Of a stretch of DNA of 64,000 nucleotides, positions 33,479-43,066 are shown one piece after another. The notes under the pieces were generated by a model, which was not told the origin of the DNA, searched no databases, and worked only from the letters and a program-made list of their open reading frames with translations. Both the position numbers and the translations under genes were made by a program. The DNA is from CAWHJN01 sp963829705 (GTDB lineage: Bacteria > Bacteroidota > Rhodothermia > Rhodothermales > BA12): contig CAWHJN010000005.1 of NCBI GenBank assembly GCA_963829705.1, positions 620,001 through 684,000 of the forward strand. Direction: 5' to 3'. Numbering within the stretch: the stretch's first letter is position 1; each line of letters starts with the position of its first letter.

Positions 33479-35518
33479 ATGCCGGACGCCCCCGCCCCGG
33501 AACGCCGCAAGCACGCGCTGCTTGCAGGCGTCAACGCCTACCCCAACCTGTCGTCGTTCTCCCAACTCGACGGCTGCGTCAACGACGCCCGCGTGATGGC
33601 TGCCCTGCTGCGCGACACGTTTGGCTTCGACGAGGAGAACGTCACGCTGCTCACCGACGAGGGCGCCACGCGCGACGGCCTCCTCCACGCACTCGACGCA
33701 CTCGCCGGGAGGGTGGAAAAAGACGACGTGGTCGTGTTTTTCTTCGCCGGGCACGGCTCGCAGATGACCGACCGCGAGGGCGACGAACCCGACGGGCTCG
33801 ACGAAACCATCGTTCCCCACGACGCCGCCCGCGCCCCGCTGCCCAACCGCGACATCACCGACGACGAGATCCACGAGTGGATCGTGCGCGTGACGGACAA
33901 GACGCCCTTCGTCACGCTGATCTTCGACTGCTGCCACTCGGGCACGCTGTCGCGCGACGCTTTCGGCGCGAAGGCGCGCTCGCTCGCGCCTGACACGCGC
34001 CCCGCCAGCGAACTGCCGCCATCGCCCGTCGCCGCCGTCACCACGCGCAGCGCCGGGCGCGAGGAGGGGCCGAGTGGCTGGCTGCCGCTGGGCGAGAAGT
34101 ACGTCCTCATCGCCGGGTGCCGCGACGAGGAACTGTCGTACGAATACCGCGACCCCGAGACGCAGACGCCGCACGGCGCGCTGACGTATTTCCTCAGCCG
34201 CCGCCTCGCCGAGGCCACGCCGGGCACCACGTACCGCGACGTGTTCGAGAGCCTCCGCGCGCCCGTGACGGCGCACTCGTCGAAGCAGCACCCACAGATG
34301 GAAGGTGCGCTCGACCGCGAGATTTTCGGCGTGCGCGACATCGCCCCGGCGCGCTTCCTGCCGGTCGAATCGCGCGACGGCGCGACCGTCGAACTCGGCG
34401 GCGGCGCCGCGCACGGCCTGACGGCTGGCTCGGTCTGGAGCCTCCATCCGGCAGGCACCAAGCGCCCCGGCGACGCGCAGCGGTTGGGAAAGGTGGAGAT
34501 CACGCGCGTCGGCGCGCTCACGTCGGAGGCCCGCATCGTCGAGGAACAGGCCTCCGACGCGGTCGGGGCAGGCACGCGCGCCTTCGAGGAAACACACGCG
34601 CCTGGCACGCTCGCGCTGCGCGTCGCCTTCGACCCGCCCGGCGATCATCCTGCCGAGGCGCAGGCGTTTCTGAACGCCCTCGACGCGTCTGGCTTGCTCA
34701 CGCACACGACGGAGGCCGAGGCCGCTGATTTCCGCGCCTACGTCCTTCCCGCCCGCGACTTCGCCGACGCGCCCGTGCCGCAGGCCGGACCGCTGCGCGA
34801 GGCCACGTGGGCCGTTGTCGGGCAGGACGGGCGGCTGGCGATGCCGCTCCACACGCTGCGCGAAGTCGGCGTGGTGGAAAGGCTGCGCAGCAATCTCGAA
34901 GCCCTCGCCCGCTACCGCCACGCCCTCACACTCGACAACCCCGCGAGCGCGCTGCGTGGCAAGGTAGACGTGCGCCTCCACCGTCAGAAAAACGACGGGA
35001 CGTGGGCCGAGGCTGCCCCCGAGGCCGGCAGCGGCGAGGTCGTCTTCACCGCGGGTGAGCGCCTCGCCCTCACCGTCACCAACCACCACGCCGCCGATCT
35101 GTACGTCTACGCCCTCGATTTCGGCCTGACGGGCCGCATCGGGCTGTTGACGATTGCGGGAGCCAACGAGGCCCTCCAGCCCGGCGGCACGCAGGAAGTC
35201 GGGATGCGCTCGGCGCTGGTGCTCCAGATGCCGAAAGACTTCCCGTTCGTCGAGCAGCCCGGCGAGGCATCGCCCGCCGAAGGGCTGGAGACGCTCCGCG
35301 TCTTCGCCACGACGGCCCCCACCGATTTCGCCGCGCTCATGCAGGAAGGTGTGCGCTCCGACGCCGCGCCGCCCGGCTCGTCGCTGGGCCGCCTCCTCAA
35401 ACAGACGTTCGCCGGTCCCACCCGTGACCTCGCCTTTGAAGAACCCCCGGAGGCCGACGCCGACTGGACCGTCGTGACGCGCCCCTTTACCCTGCGGCAA
35501 AAACCTGACTCCGTATGA
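33479..35518 (+). CDS. Caspase-like (C14) protease with C-terminal DUF4384-like domain
   Basis: 679 residues, no signal peptide. The N-terminal caspase-fold domain (about 10-285) has ALLAGVNAYPNLSSF, the catalytic His in VVFFFAGHGSQ and Cys in LIFDCCHSG, so the dyad is intact. The middle is of unknown fold (290-480). The C-terminal part (about 500-670) has TAGERLALTVTNHHAADLY and GLLTIAGANEALQPGG, the pattern of DUF4384 domains. The stop overlaps the start of the first CHAT gene (ATGA). A cytoplasmic regulatory protease acting with the neighbouring CHAT proteins is inferred. Confidence 0.9.
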   Translation: MPDAPAPERRKHALLAGVNAYPNLSSFSQLDGCVNDARVMAALLRDTFGFDEENVTLLTDEGATRDGLLHALDALAGRVEKDDVVVFFFAGHGSQMTDREGDEPDGLDETIVPHDAARAPLPNRDITDDEIHEWIVRVTDKTPFVTLIFDCCHSGTLSRDAFGAKARSLAPDTRPASELPPSPVAAVTTRSAGREEGPSGWLPLGEKYVLIAGCRDEELSYEYRDPETQTPHGALTYFLSRRLAEATPGTTYRDVFESLRAPVTAHSSKQHPQMEGALDREIFGVRDIAPARFLPVESRDGATVELGGGAAHGLTAGSVWSLHPAGTKRPGDAQRLGKVEITRVGALTSEARIVEEQASDAVGAGTRAFEETHAPGTLALRVAFDPPGDHPAEAQAFLNALDASGLLTHTTEAEAADFRAYVLPARDFADAPVPQAGPLREATWAVVGQDGRLAMPLHTLREVGVVERLRSNLEALARYRHALTLDNPASALRGKVDVRLHRQKNDGTWAEAAPEAGSGEVVFTAGERLALTVTNHHAADLYVYALDFGLTGRIGLLTIAGANEALQPGGTQEVGMRSALVLQMPKDFPFVEQPGEASPAEGLETLRVFATTAPTDFAALMQEGVRSDAAPPGSSLGRLLKQTFAGPTRDLAFEEPPEADADWTVVTRPFTLRQKPDSV

Positions 35519-37375
35519 TCACTTACCGGGACTTCTGGCTGCGGATCGAACGGCGGGGCGACGACTTCTGGGTCGTTTCGCGCTCGCCTGATGGAGAGTG
35601 CGAGGGGCCGTTGCGCCTGGCCTCCACGACGGCCCCGGACGACCTCGCGGCGCTGCTGCAGCCGAGAGCCGAGGGCGCGCGGGGAGCCGGGGCAGAGACG
35701 CGCGACCTGGCGTTCGAGAGCGCGCCCGACGAACCCGACGCGGCAGGCCGGCTGCTGTTCGAGGCGCTTTTCAACGAGGGTGTCCTCGAAGCGCTGCGCG
35801 GCAGCCAGGGCCGGATCGGGCAGGACGAAGGGCTGCGCTTTCGCATCCAGATAGACCTCAACGACCCTGCGCTGGCCCGCCTGGCGCGCTTGCCGTGGGA
35901 ACTGCTCTACGACGAGCGGAAGCGCGAAGCCTTCGGCCGGTCGCCCCGCACGCTGGTCGTCCGCTATATCGACGTGCCGCGCCCGTACGAGCCGCCGCCG
36001 TTCGAGGCACCGCTGCGCGTGCTCATCGTCCTCGCCAACCCGGCGGGCACGGATCCGCTCGACCTCGCCAAAGAGCGGTCGGTGATCGAATCCACGTGGG
36101 CGAAGCTCGAAGGGGTCGAGGTCACCATCCTCGAACACGCCACGCGCGCGTCGCTGTTTGCGGCGCTCGACGCAGGCACGTACCACGTGCTGCACTTCAT
36201 GGGGCATGGCGGCTTCGACGAGGCGAGCGGGCGGGGGGCGCTGTTGCTCGAAGGTGAGCAGGGCGAGGCGCGCCCGCTGCTGGCCGAGACCCTCGGCGAC
36301 ACGCTCCGCGAGGTGGCGTCGATGCGGCTCGTCGTGCTCAACGCCTGCAACACCGGCAAGGCCAGCCCGCGCGGCGACCGTGACCCCTTCGACGGCGTCG
36401 CTGCCGCGCTCGTGATGGCAGGGATGCCTGCGGTCGTCGCCATGCAGGTGCCCGTGGCCGACCGGGCGGCGGTGGCGTTCGCGGAGAAGTTCTACGCCGA
36501 CCTCGCCGCCGGGCATCCCGTCGATGCCGCCGTGGCGGCGGGGCGCAAGGCCATTTACCGCGCCAACCCCGGCTCGTCCGAATGGGCCACGCCGGTGCTG
36601 TTCATGCGCGCCCCGGACGGTCGTCTTTTCGACGTGTCGGCTCGGGCAGAGCCGCTCCCTGCCGTGGAGCCCGAAGCTCCGGCTGCGCGAAACCACGGCC
36701 CGGTCAGCGCGCCGGAGCCACCCCGGAAGGCTGAACGAGAGGGGCGCTCTGGTGGCATCAAAAAGGGACTCCTCTGGGCCCTCGGCGGGGCCGTCGCGCT
36801 CGTACTCGCCGTGCTCCTCATCCCCACGGGCGAGGACGTGCCGCAGGAGGAGCCCCCGAGCCCTGCCGTAGACGTGGACGAAGCGGCCCAGACGATCTTG
36901 ATCCAGAACGGCTACGACGACCCTGCGGACTCTGATTTCCGCTTTGTCCAGGGCATCGCCGAGAACCTCTTCAGCCAGCAATCCGCGCTGGAACGAGAGG
37001 GCTACACCTCCACGCTGGCCTTGCTGTGGAGCGGTCGAGGACAACGTGGACGCACGCGTGTTCGATATGCGCGAGCAGGCCGCGCAGCGCGAGTACCTGA
37101 CGGCCGAGCCCGGATACGACTATGTGCTCTACGCCACCTGCGACAACGACTGCACCGCGATGAGCCTCTCCGTATACGGAGAGGCAGACGAGTTGCTGGG
37201 TGAGGAAGTAGGAAAGCAGCCCATCGTGTACCTGCCCGCCGACGGCGAGGCAGTGCCGTACTCCTTCATGCTCCATATGGACAACTGCAACGCCACCAAG
37301 TGCTACGTCGGCATCGGCGTGGTGCGTCGCTTGGCAGAGGACGCGCCGGTCGAGGACGTGGGGGAAACGCTCTGA
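35515..37375 (+). CDS. Membrane-anchored CHAT protease 1 (apparent +1 frameshift near 37032)
   Basis: About 619 residues if the frame break is bridged. The cytoplasmic CHAT domain has the His in HFMGHGGFDEASGRG and the Cys in VVLNACNTGK, both intact. One membrane helix (LLWALGGAVALVLAVLLIP, about 420-438) leads to an external domain. After TSTLALLWSG the frame changes; the continuation is VEDNVDARVFDMREQAA, with paired cysteines (CDNDC, CNATKC). Without bridging, the first frame reads on to 37203 as meaningless Arg-rich sequence. Mutation, assembly error or recoding cannot be told apart here. It overlaps the caspase gene by 4 bp. Confidence 0.8.
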
Positions 37376-37417
37376 CGGCGCGCCGCTCGTGTCTTCCCTT
37401 CCAGATCTCCCGCGAAC

Positions 37418-39783
37418 ATGGACTACCTCGATTTTGAACTGTGCATCGGCGTGGGTGAAGGGCGCTCGTACCCTCTCAGCGTCGTCCGTTCGCCCGCGGG
37501 CGAGCAGCGCGCCACCATGCAGTTTCCCTTCGACGAGCGCGAGTTGAAGAGCCGGATTCAGACGCTCCAGATCGCGCTGCTCAAGTCCGGCAGCACGCGG
37601 CGCGACCTGTCGCAGCCCGAGGAGCAGGTGTCGGTGCAGGAGTTCGGCCGGATGCTCTTCGAAGCCGCGCTGCCGAGCGAGGTGCGGAGTTGCTACCGCA
37701 TCAGCCGCGACAAGGCGAAGGCGTCGGGCCGGGGGCTGCGCGTGCGGCTGCGGATCGAAGCGCCCGACCTGGCGGCGCTACCGTGGGAGTTTCTGTACGA
37801 CGAGGCCGAGGGCGATTTCATCTGTTTGTCGAACGAGACGCCCATCGTGCGCTACCTCGAACTCGACCGCCCGCCCGTGCCCATCGCCATCGAGCCGCCG
37901 CTGCGTATTCTGGCGATGATCGCCGCGCCGCAGGACCGCTCGACGCTCGACGTCGAACGCGAGAAAGGACGCATGAGCGAGGCCATCGCCGACCTCGAAG
38001 CGCGCGGCCTCGTGACGCTGACGTGGCTGGAAGGCCAGACGTGGCGCGACCTTCAGCAGGCCATGCGCGCCGGGCCGTGGCACGTGTTCCACTTCGTCGG
38101 TCACGGTGGCTTCGACGCGATGAGCGGCGAGGGGATGCTGGCGCTCTCTGACGACGACGGCAGTACGTTCCGCCTCCCGGCGACCAAGCTGGGCCGTCTC
38201 TTGGCCGACCACCCGAGTCTGCGGCTGGCGGTGCTCAACGCCTGCGAGGGCGCGCAGGCCAGCGACACCGACCTGTTTTCGAGCACCGCGTCGGTGCTCA
38301 TCCGGCGCGGCATCCCCGCCGTCGTGGCGATGCAGTACGAGATCACGGACCGCGCCGCCATCGAGTTCGGGCATGTCTTCTACCAGGCCCTCGCCGAAGG
38401 CTTTCCCGTCGACGCCGCCGTGTCGGAGGCGCGCAAGGCCATCAGCCTGAGCGTGGCCAACACCGTCGAGTGGGGGACGCCCGTGCTGCACATGCGCGCC
38501 CCGGACGGCCTGCTGTTCGACATCGACGCGGCGCACGCCGTGCCTGCGCCGCCGCCCATCGTGAAGCAAGCGCCCATGCCCGTTCCGGCTGCGCTGCCGC
38601 CGCTGGGTCGGACGTGGAGATCCGGGTGCCGAAAAAGACGCTTTTGTGGAGCGGCGTGTCGGCGGGCGTTGTGCTCGCGCTCGCCGTGGCGGCGTTTTTT
38701 CTGTTCACCAAGCCAGCACCGTCCGACATCGACGCACCCATCAACACGCTCGCCAGCGTACCGGGTTTTTCGGAGCCGCTCATCCCCATCATCGGGCGCG
38801 TGATCCTGATTCCGTCGGCGGATACGCTGCGGGCGGGGCAGGCGCTGCACGTGGGCGTGTCGCTCGTGGATTCGCTGGGCAACGGCATGAGCGAACGCGA
38901 CGAGCGCCCCGACGTGCTCGAATGGAGCGCCGAGCCGCCCGGCCTCGTCGCCATCACGCCCGACAGTTCCGGGCTGGGCGCGACGGTAGAGGGCCTGGCT
39001 CCGGGGACGGTCACCGTCTCGGCGTCCGTCGCCCGCGACATCGACGACACGCCGCCCGCCGACGCCAAACGCCTCACCGTACTCGCGGGCGACGCCCAGC
39101 TTTCCGACGTGCTCGGGCGCTACCTCGACGCGCAGGAGCAGTTCAACGACCCCGCCGCCTCCAACGAGTCCGTCGCCGCCGCCTACGCCGCGCTCGGCGT
39201 CACCGACCGCCGGGCGCTCGCGCAAGCCGGGCAGGCGACCCCTGCCGCCCTCGACAGCGTGGAAAAACGCCTCGACGGCCTCGTGACATTTTTCGCCGAG
39301 ACGCAGGCGGCTGCTGCCAACGACACGCTCACGCTCGCCGAGAAACGGGCGCGGTGGCTGCGCTACCGCAGCCGCGCCGACTCGGTCCGCAGCAGCCCTT
39401 CGACGGGGGCCGCCGTGAAGGCCATCGCCACGCTCGACAGCCTCCAGCGCCGCCACGTGGATGTGGACTACCTCGTGCTCTGCACCGTCTCTGCACTGGA
39501 GTGCCCGGAGCGAAACCGGGCCACCGAGTTCGGGGCGGGCCAGACCGTCCACTTCTCATTCAAGCAGAAAGACCCCGTCGGCGGGCGTACGCAGGCCGTC
39601 TCCTGGAAATGGATCGGGCCGGACGGCGGCGTGGTGCGCGAAAGCCGGTACAACATGGCAGGCCTCTCGCGTACCCGGCAGCAGCTTTCCGGGTCGGAGA
39701 CGCGCGCGCCGGGGCCTTACGCGCTGTATTTCTACGACGCCGAGGGCCACCTCATCGGGCGGCAGCCTTTCCGCGTCCGGTAG
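37418..39783 (+). CDS. Membrane-anchored CHAT protease 2 with Ig-like external domain (apparent -1 frameshift near 38606)
   Basis: About 788 residues if bridged. The CHAT domain (about 100-375) has His in HFVGHGGFDAMSGEG and Cys in AVLNACEGAQ. After a proline-rich linker (PAPPPIVKQAPMPVPA) the frame shifts by -1. The second frame gives SDVEIRVPKKTLLWSG, a membrane helix (VSAGVVLALAVAAFFLF), then a BIG2-like Ig domain (RVILIPSADTLRAGQALHV, GLAPGTVTVSASVARD) and a helical segment. One missing base in a G run at 38605-38607 would explain it. It lies 42 bp after CHAT 1. Confidence 0.8.
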
Positions 39784-39786
39784 CGC

Positions 39787-40098
39787 TCACGTGCGCCCTG
39801 GCCCGCCGCTGACCTTGCCTGCGCCTTCGCCCGTGGCCGCGCGGGTGCCGGTGCAGGACTGGCTCAGGTCGCCCACGGCAATGCGGAAATCGAACGTGTC
39901 AGGCGCCCCGAGCTGCACGGTCAGGTCGCGCTCGGTGAGGGCGGGAATCTCGTAGCGCAGCGCGCCGAACACGCTCGCGGAGTCGATGCACAACACAGCG
40001 TCTACATCCCGGGTGCGAACCGTGAGGTGGGTGCCGGGGGTCAGTTCCAGCAGCGTGGGGGTGAAGGTGCCGTCTTCGGCGATGTCGAGGTAAGTCAT
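39787..40098 (-). CDS. Small beta-rich protein at the end of the kinase operon
   Basis: 103 residues from the ATG at 40098. Predicted strands alternate (TFTPTLLELTPGTHLTVRT, DAVLCIDSASVFG, RDLTVQLGAPDTFDFRIA), and the Gly/Thr-rich tail is disordered. The look is of a cupredoxin-like or FHA-like small sandwich, but no metal-binding histidines or FHA signature are seen. It starts 40 bp after the kinase stop on the same strand and meets the CHAT 2 gene tail to tail. Not recognised; probably an accessory of the kinase. Confidence 0.6.
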   Translation of the reverse strand: MTYLDIAEDGTFTPTLLELTPGTHLTVRTRDVDAVLCIDSASVFGALRYEIPALTERDLTVQLGAPDTFDFRIAVGDLSQSCTGTRAATGEGAGKVSGGPGRT

Positions 40099-40138
40099 GG
40101 CGGTGCGGGTTGAGTGGAGGAGAGAAACGGCGTGAATT

Positions 40139-42932
40139 TCAACGTCCGTCGGTGCGGGGCACGAGCGCATCATACGCCGGATCGGCGCGCAAATCGTCGA
40201 GCCAGACGGAGGCATCGACACGCGAGGCCGTCAGGCCCGCATCAAACCCTTTTTCGAGCGCGGAGAGCGCCTCCGTGCGACCGCCTTCGGCTTCGTGGAG
40301 GAGCGCGAGGGCGAGGTACGCTTCCGAATCCAGACGGGGGAGGCGTTCGATGCGCCGAGCCATCCGCCGGGCGTCTTCCACACGGCCGGTGCGGGCATAG
40401 TTGACCATCAAACGTTCCAGCGCGTCGTCGCGGTCGGGATTGACGCGCAGGGCGCGCTCGTCGAGGGCGATGGCGCGTGCCCACGTCGTCTGCGCCGCTG
40501 CTTCGTCGCCTGCCCAGTGGTAGGCGTTGGCGAGGTTGCTCCACCCGTCGGCGTCCGCGCTGTCGGAGCGTTGCGCCTGCTCGTAGAGGCGCGCCGCTGC
40601 GGCAAAGTCGCGCTGCCGGTACGCGAGGCTGCCCAGGTTGCGCTGGGCCTGCGCCACGGCGACACCCGACCCCACCTCGGTCGCTTTCTGATACCACGCT
40701 GCTGCCTCCCCGAAGCGGCCCAGTTGCTCGTACTGCACACCCAGGTTGTTGTAGCCCCACGGGCTGTCCGGGCGTAGCATGGTCACCTGCCGGTACACGT
40801 CGATGGCGTCCTCGTGGCGGCCCTCGGCGTTGTAGAGAAAACCGAGGTTGTTGTAAAAAGCCCAGTAACCGGGCTTGAGGCGGAGGGCGTCTTTGTACGA
40901 TGCCTCGGCCTCCCGCAACCTCCCCAGGTAGTAAAACGTGGCGGCGAGTTGCTGGTGCGCGAAGGCGTTCTGCGGGTCGAGCACGAGGGCGCGGCGGAGT
41001 TCGGCCTCGGCCTCGTCGTACCGCCCGGTGCCTTTGTAGACCATGCCCAGCGTCACGCGCACCGCCGACAGTTGGGGCGCGAGGCGAACGGCGCGTTCAC
41101 CGCTCTCGGCGGCTTTTTCCACCCACTGCGGATCGCTGGTTTGCTCGTACCGGCGCCAGTATGCCTCGCCCAGCCCAGCGTGCGCGAGCGCATAGAGCGA
41201 GTCGGCGGCAAGGGCGCGCTCGAACAGCGTGATGGCGCGCTCAACGTTCGCGGGCGTTTCGTAGCGCAGCAGGTAGCCGCGCGCCTGCGTGTAGGCGTCG
41301 AAGGCGTCGGCGCTGGCCGTGCCGCCCGCGCCCAGCGCTGCGCGGGCCTCGGCGTCGAGTTGGACGCCCAGCAACCGGGCCACGTAGAGCGCCACGCTGT
41401 CCTGCAACGCCAGCGGGTCGGCGCGCTGCTGGTCGAGGCGGAGGCTGCTCACGATGCTGTCCGTGCGCGCGTCGAACAGGTCGAGGAAGAAGCGCAGGCG
41501 CGTGCCGCCGGGGATGACGCTGCCCGTGAGTACGAGCTGCGCGTCGAACGCTCTGGCCGCAGCCGGCGCGCTCGTCAGCCCGGCCTGGAGCACGTCCGAC
41601 GCGGGCACCACGGAGATGCGCCCCGCGAGCTTTTCCATCTCCACGAGCGTGGACGAGATGGTGTACACCATCCCGTCGATAAAGGCCTGGTTGTCGGTTT
41701 CCAGGTCCACGTCGGCAAAGGGCAGCACGGCCACGCGCCGCACGCCGCTGTCGGAGGAAATCGGGGAAGGTGCGCCGCCGGGGCGGAAAAAGAACGCCAC
41801 CACGAGCAGCACGCCAACGATACCTGCCCCCAGCATCGCGGCCCGTGCGCGGCGCGAAAACCCAGCCCGGCCCAACGCGCGGCGCCGCTACCGCTGTGCC
41901 CGCGCGCAGCGCGTCGAGGTCGCGCAAAAGCGCGGTGGCGTCGGCGTAGCGGAGGGCGCGTTCTTTTTCCAGGCACCGCATCACGACGGCGGCGAGGCCA
42001 GGCGGCACGTCGGGCGCGCGGGCAGACAGGTCGGGTGGGGTTTCGTTGAGGATGTTGTACACCGTCGCCTGCTCGTACGCGCCGTCGAAGGGCCGCGTGC
42101 CGGTGAGCATCTCGTAGAGCACCACGCCCAGCGCCCATATGTCGGTGCGCCCATCGACGGGTTCGCCGCGCGTCTGCTCGGGGCTCATGTAGGACGCCGT
42201 GCCCATCGTCGTGCCGGTCTGCGTCAGTTGCAGATCCGACACTTTCGCCAGCCCGAAATCCAGCAGCTTGACGCGGCCCTCGGGCGTCACCATCACGTTG
42301 GCGGGCTTCACGTCGCGGTGGACGATGCCCGCGTCGTGCGCGCACGCAAGCGCGTCGGCGGTCTGCCGGGCGTAGTCGAGGGCCTCGTCGATGGACAGCG
42401 GGCCATCCGACAACCGTGCTTTGAGCGTCGCGCCGGGGTAATGCGCCATCGCGATGAACAGCCGCCCGTCGTCGGTCTCGCCGATTTCGTAGACGGTGCA
42501 GATGTGCGGGTGGTCGAGGGCGGAGGCGGCCTGCGCTTCGGCGGCGAAGCGCTGTTTGGCCTGCACGTCCATGCTGAGAACGGGCGGCAGGAACTTGAGC
42601 GCGACCGTCCGGCGGAGGTGGGTGTCGGTGGCGCGGTAGACGATGCCCATGCCGCCGCCGCCGAGCAGTCCGTCGATGGCGTAGTGCCCGACCGTCTGCC
42701 CCGTCAGCCCGTGCGGATCGGCGGGCGCGGCTTTCGCCGCTTGAAGGGCGAACGGGTCGAGCCGCTCGTGCATCTCGCGCGACAGCGCCTCGTGCGCCCG
42801 CAGCCGCGCCAGCACCTCTGCCCGCAGCGCCGCATCGTCGCACGCCTCCGCCACGAACGCCGCGCGCACCGCCTCGGGCCGTTCGAGCGCCTGTTCCAGC
42901 AGCGCGTCAGCAGCATCTCGTGGACGGGGCAT
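40139..42932 (-). CDS. Membrane Ser/Thr protein kinase with TPR domain (apparent +1 frameshift near 41880)
   Basis: About 930 residues if bridged. Pknb-type kinase domain (about 80-345): LLGGGGMGIVYRA, VALKFLPPVL, catalytic loop HRDVKPANVM, LLDFGLAK and SPEQTRGEPVDGRTDIWALG. The frame then breaks after DLDALRAGTAV. The other frame continues RRRALGRAGFSRRARAAM, a membrane helix (LGAGIVGVLLVVAFFF), a VAVLPFADVDLETDN domain found in TPR-kinases, and about eight TPR repeats. The kinase faces the cytoplasm and the TPRs the periplasm. Start ATG after a CCCACTTCCCACTTCCACC leader. Confidence 0.85.
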
Positions 42933-43014
42933 GGTGGAAGTGGGAAGTGGGGGCGCGGGGAAGGTCGGATTTACTGACGTGAAGCTTCGCTTTCGGCGGT
43001 CGGATTTCGGAGGT

Positions 43015-43037
43015 GGGGACGCAATGCATTGCACCCT
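43015..43037. repeat. Short palindromic element (GCAATGCATTGC)
   Basis: A 12-bp perfect palindrome GCAATGCATTGC (43021-43032) flanked by GGG and CCC, in the gap between the phosphatase and kinase genes. It is similar in layout to the elements at 28095 and 56661. Confidence 0.55.
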
Positions 43038-43066
43038 GCAAAAGACAAGCGACCAATGACAAACGG

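Noticed and set aside
33206..35500. 764-codon open frame on the - strand opposite the caspase-like gene
   Set aside because: Antisense shadow; composition is Arg/Gly/Val-biased without motifs, and the + strand encodes an intact caspase fold.
38595..38620. Programmed -1 frameshifting signal in CHAT protease 2
   Set aside because: No X-XXY-YYZ slippery heptamer or clear downstream pseudoknot was seen; a single-base change in a G run is simpler.
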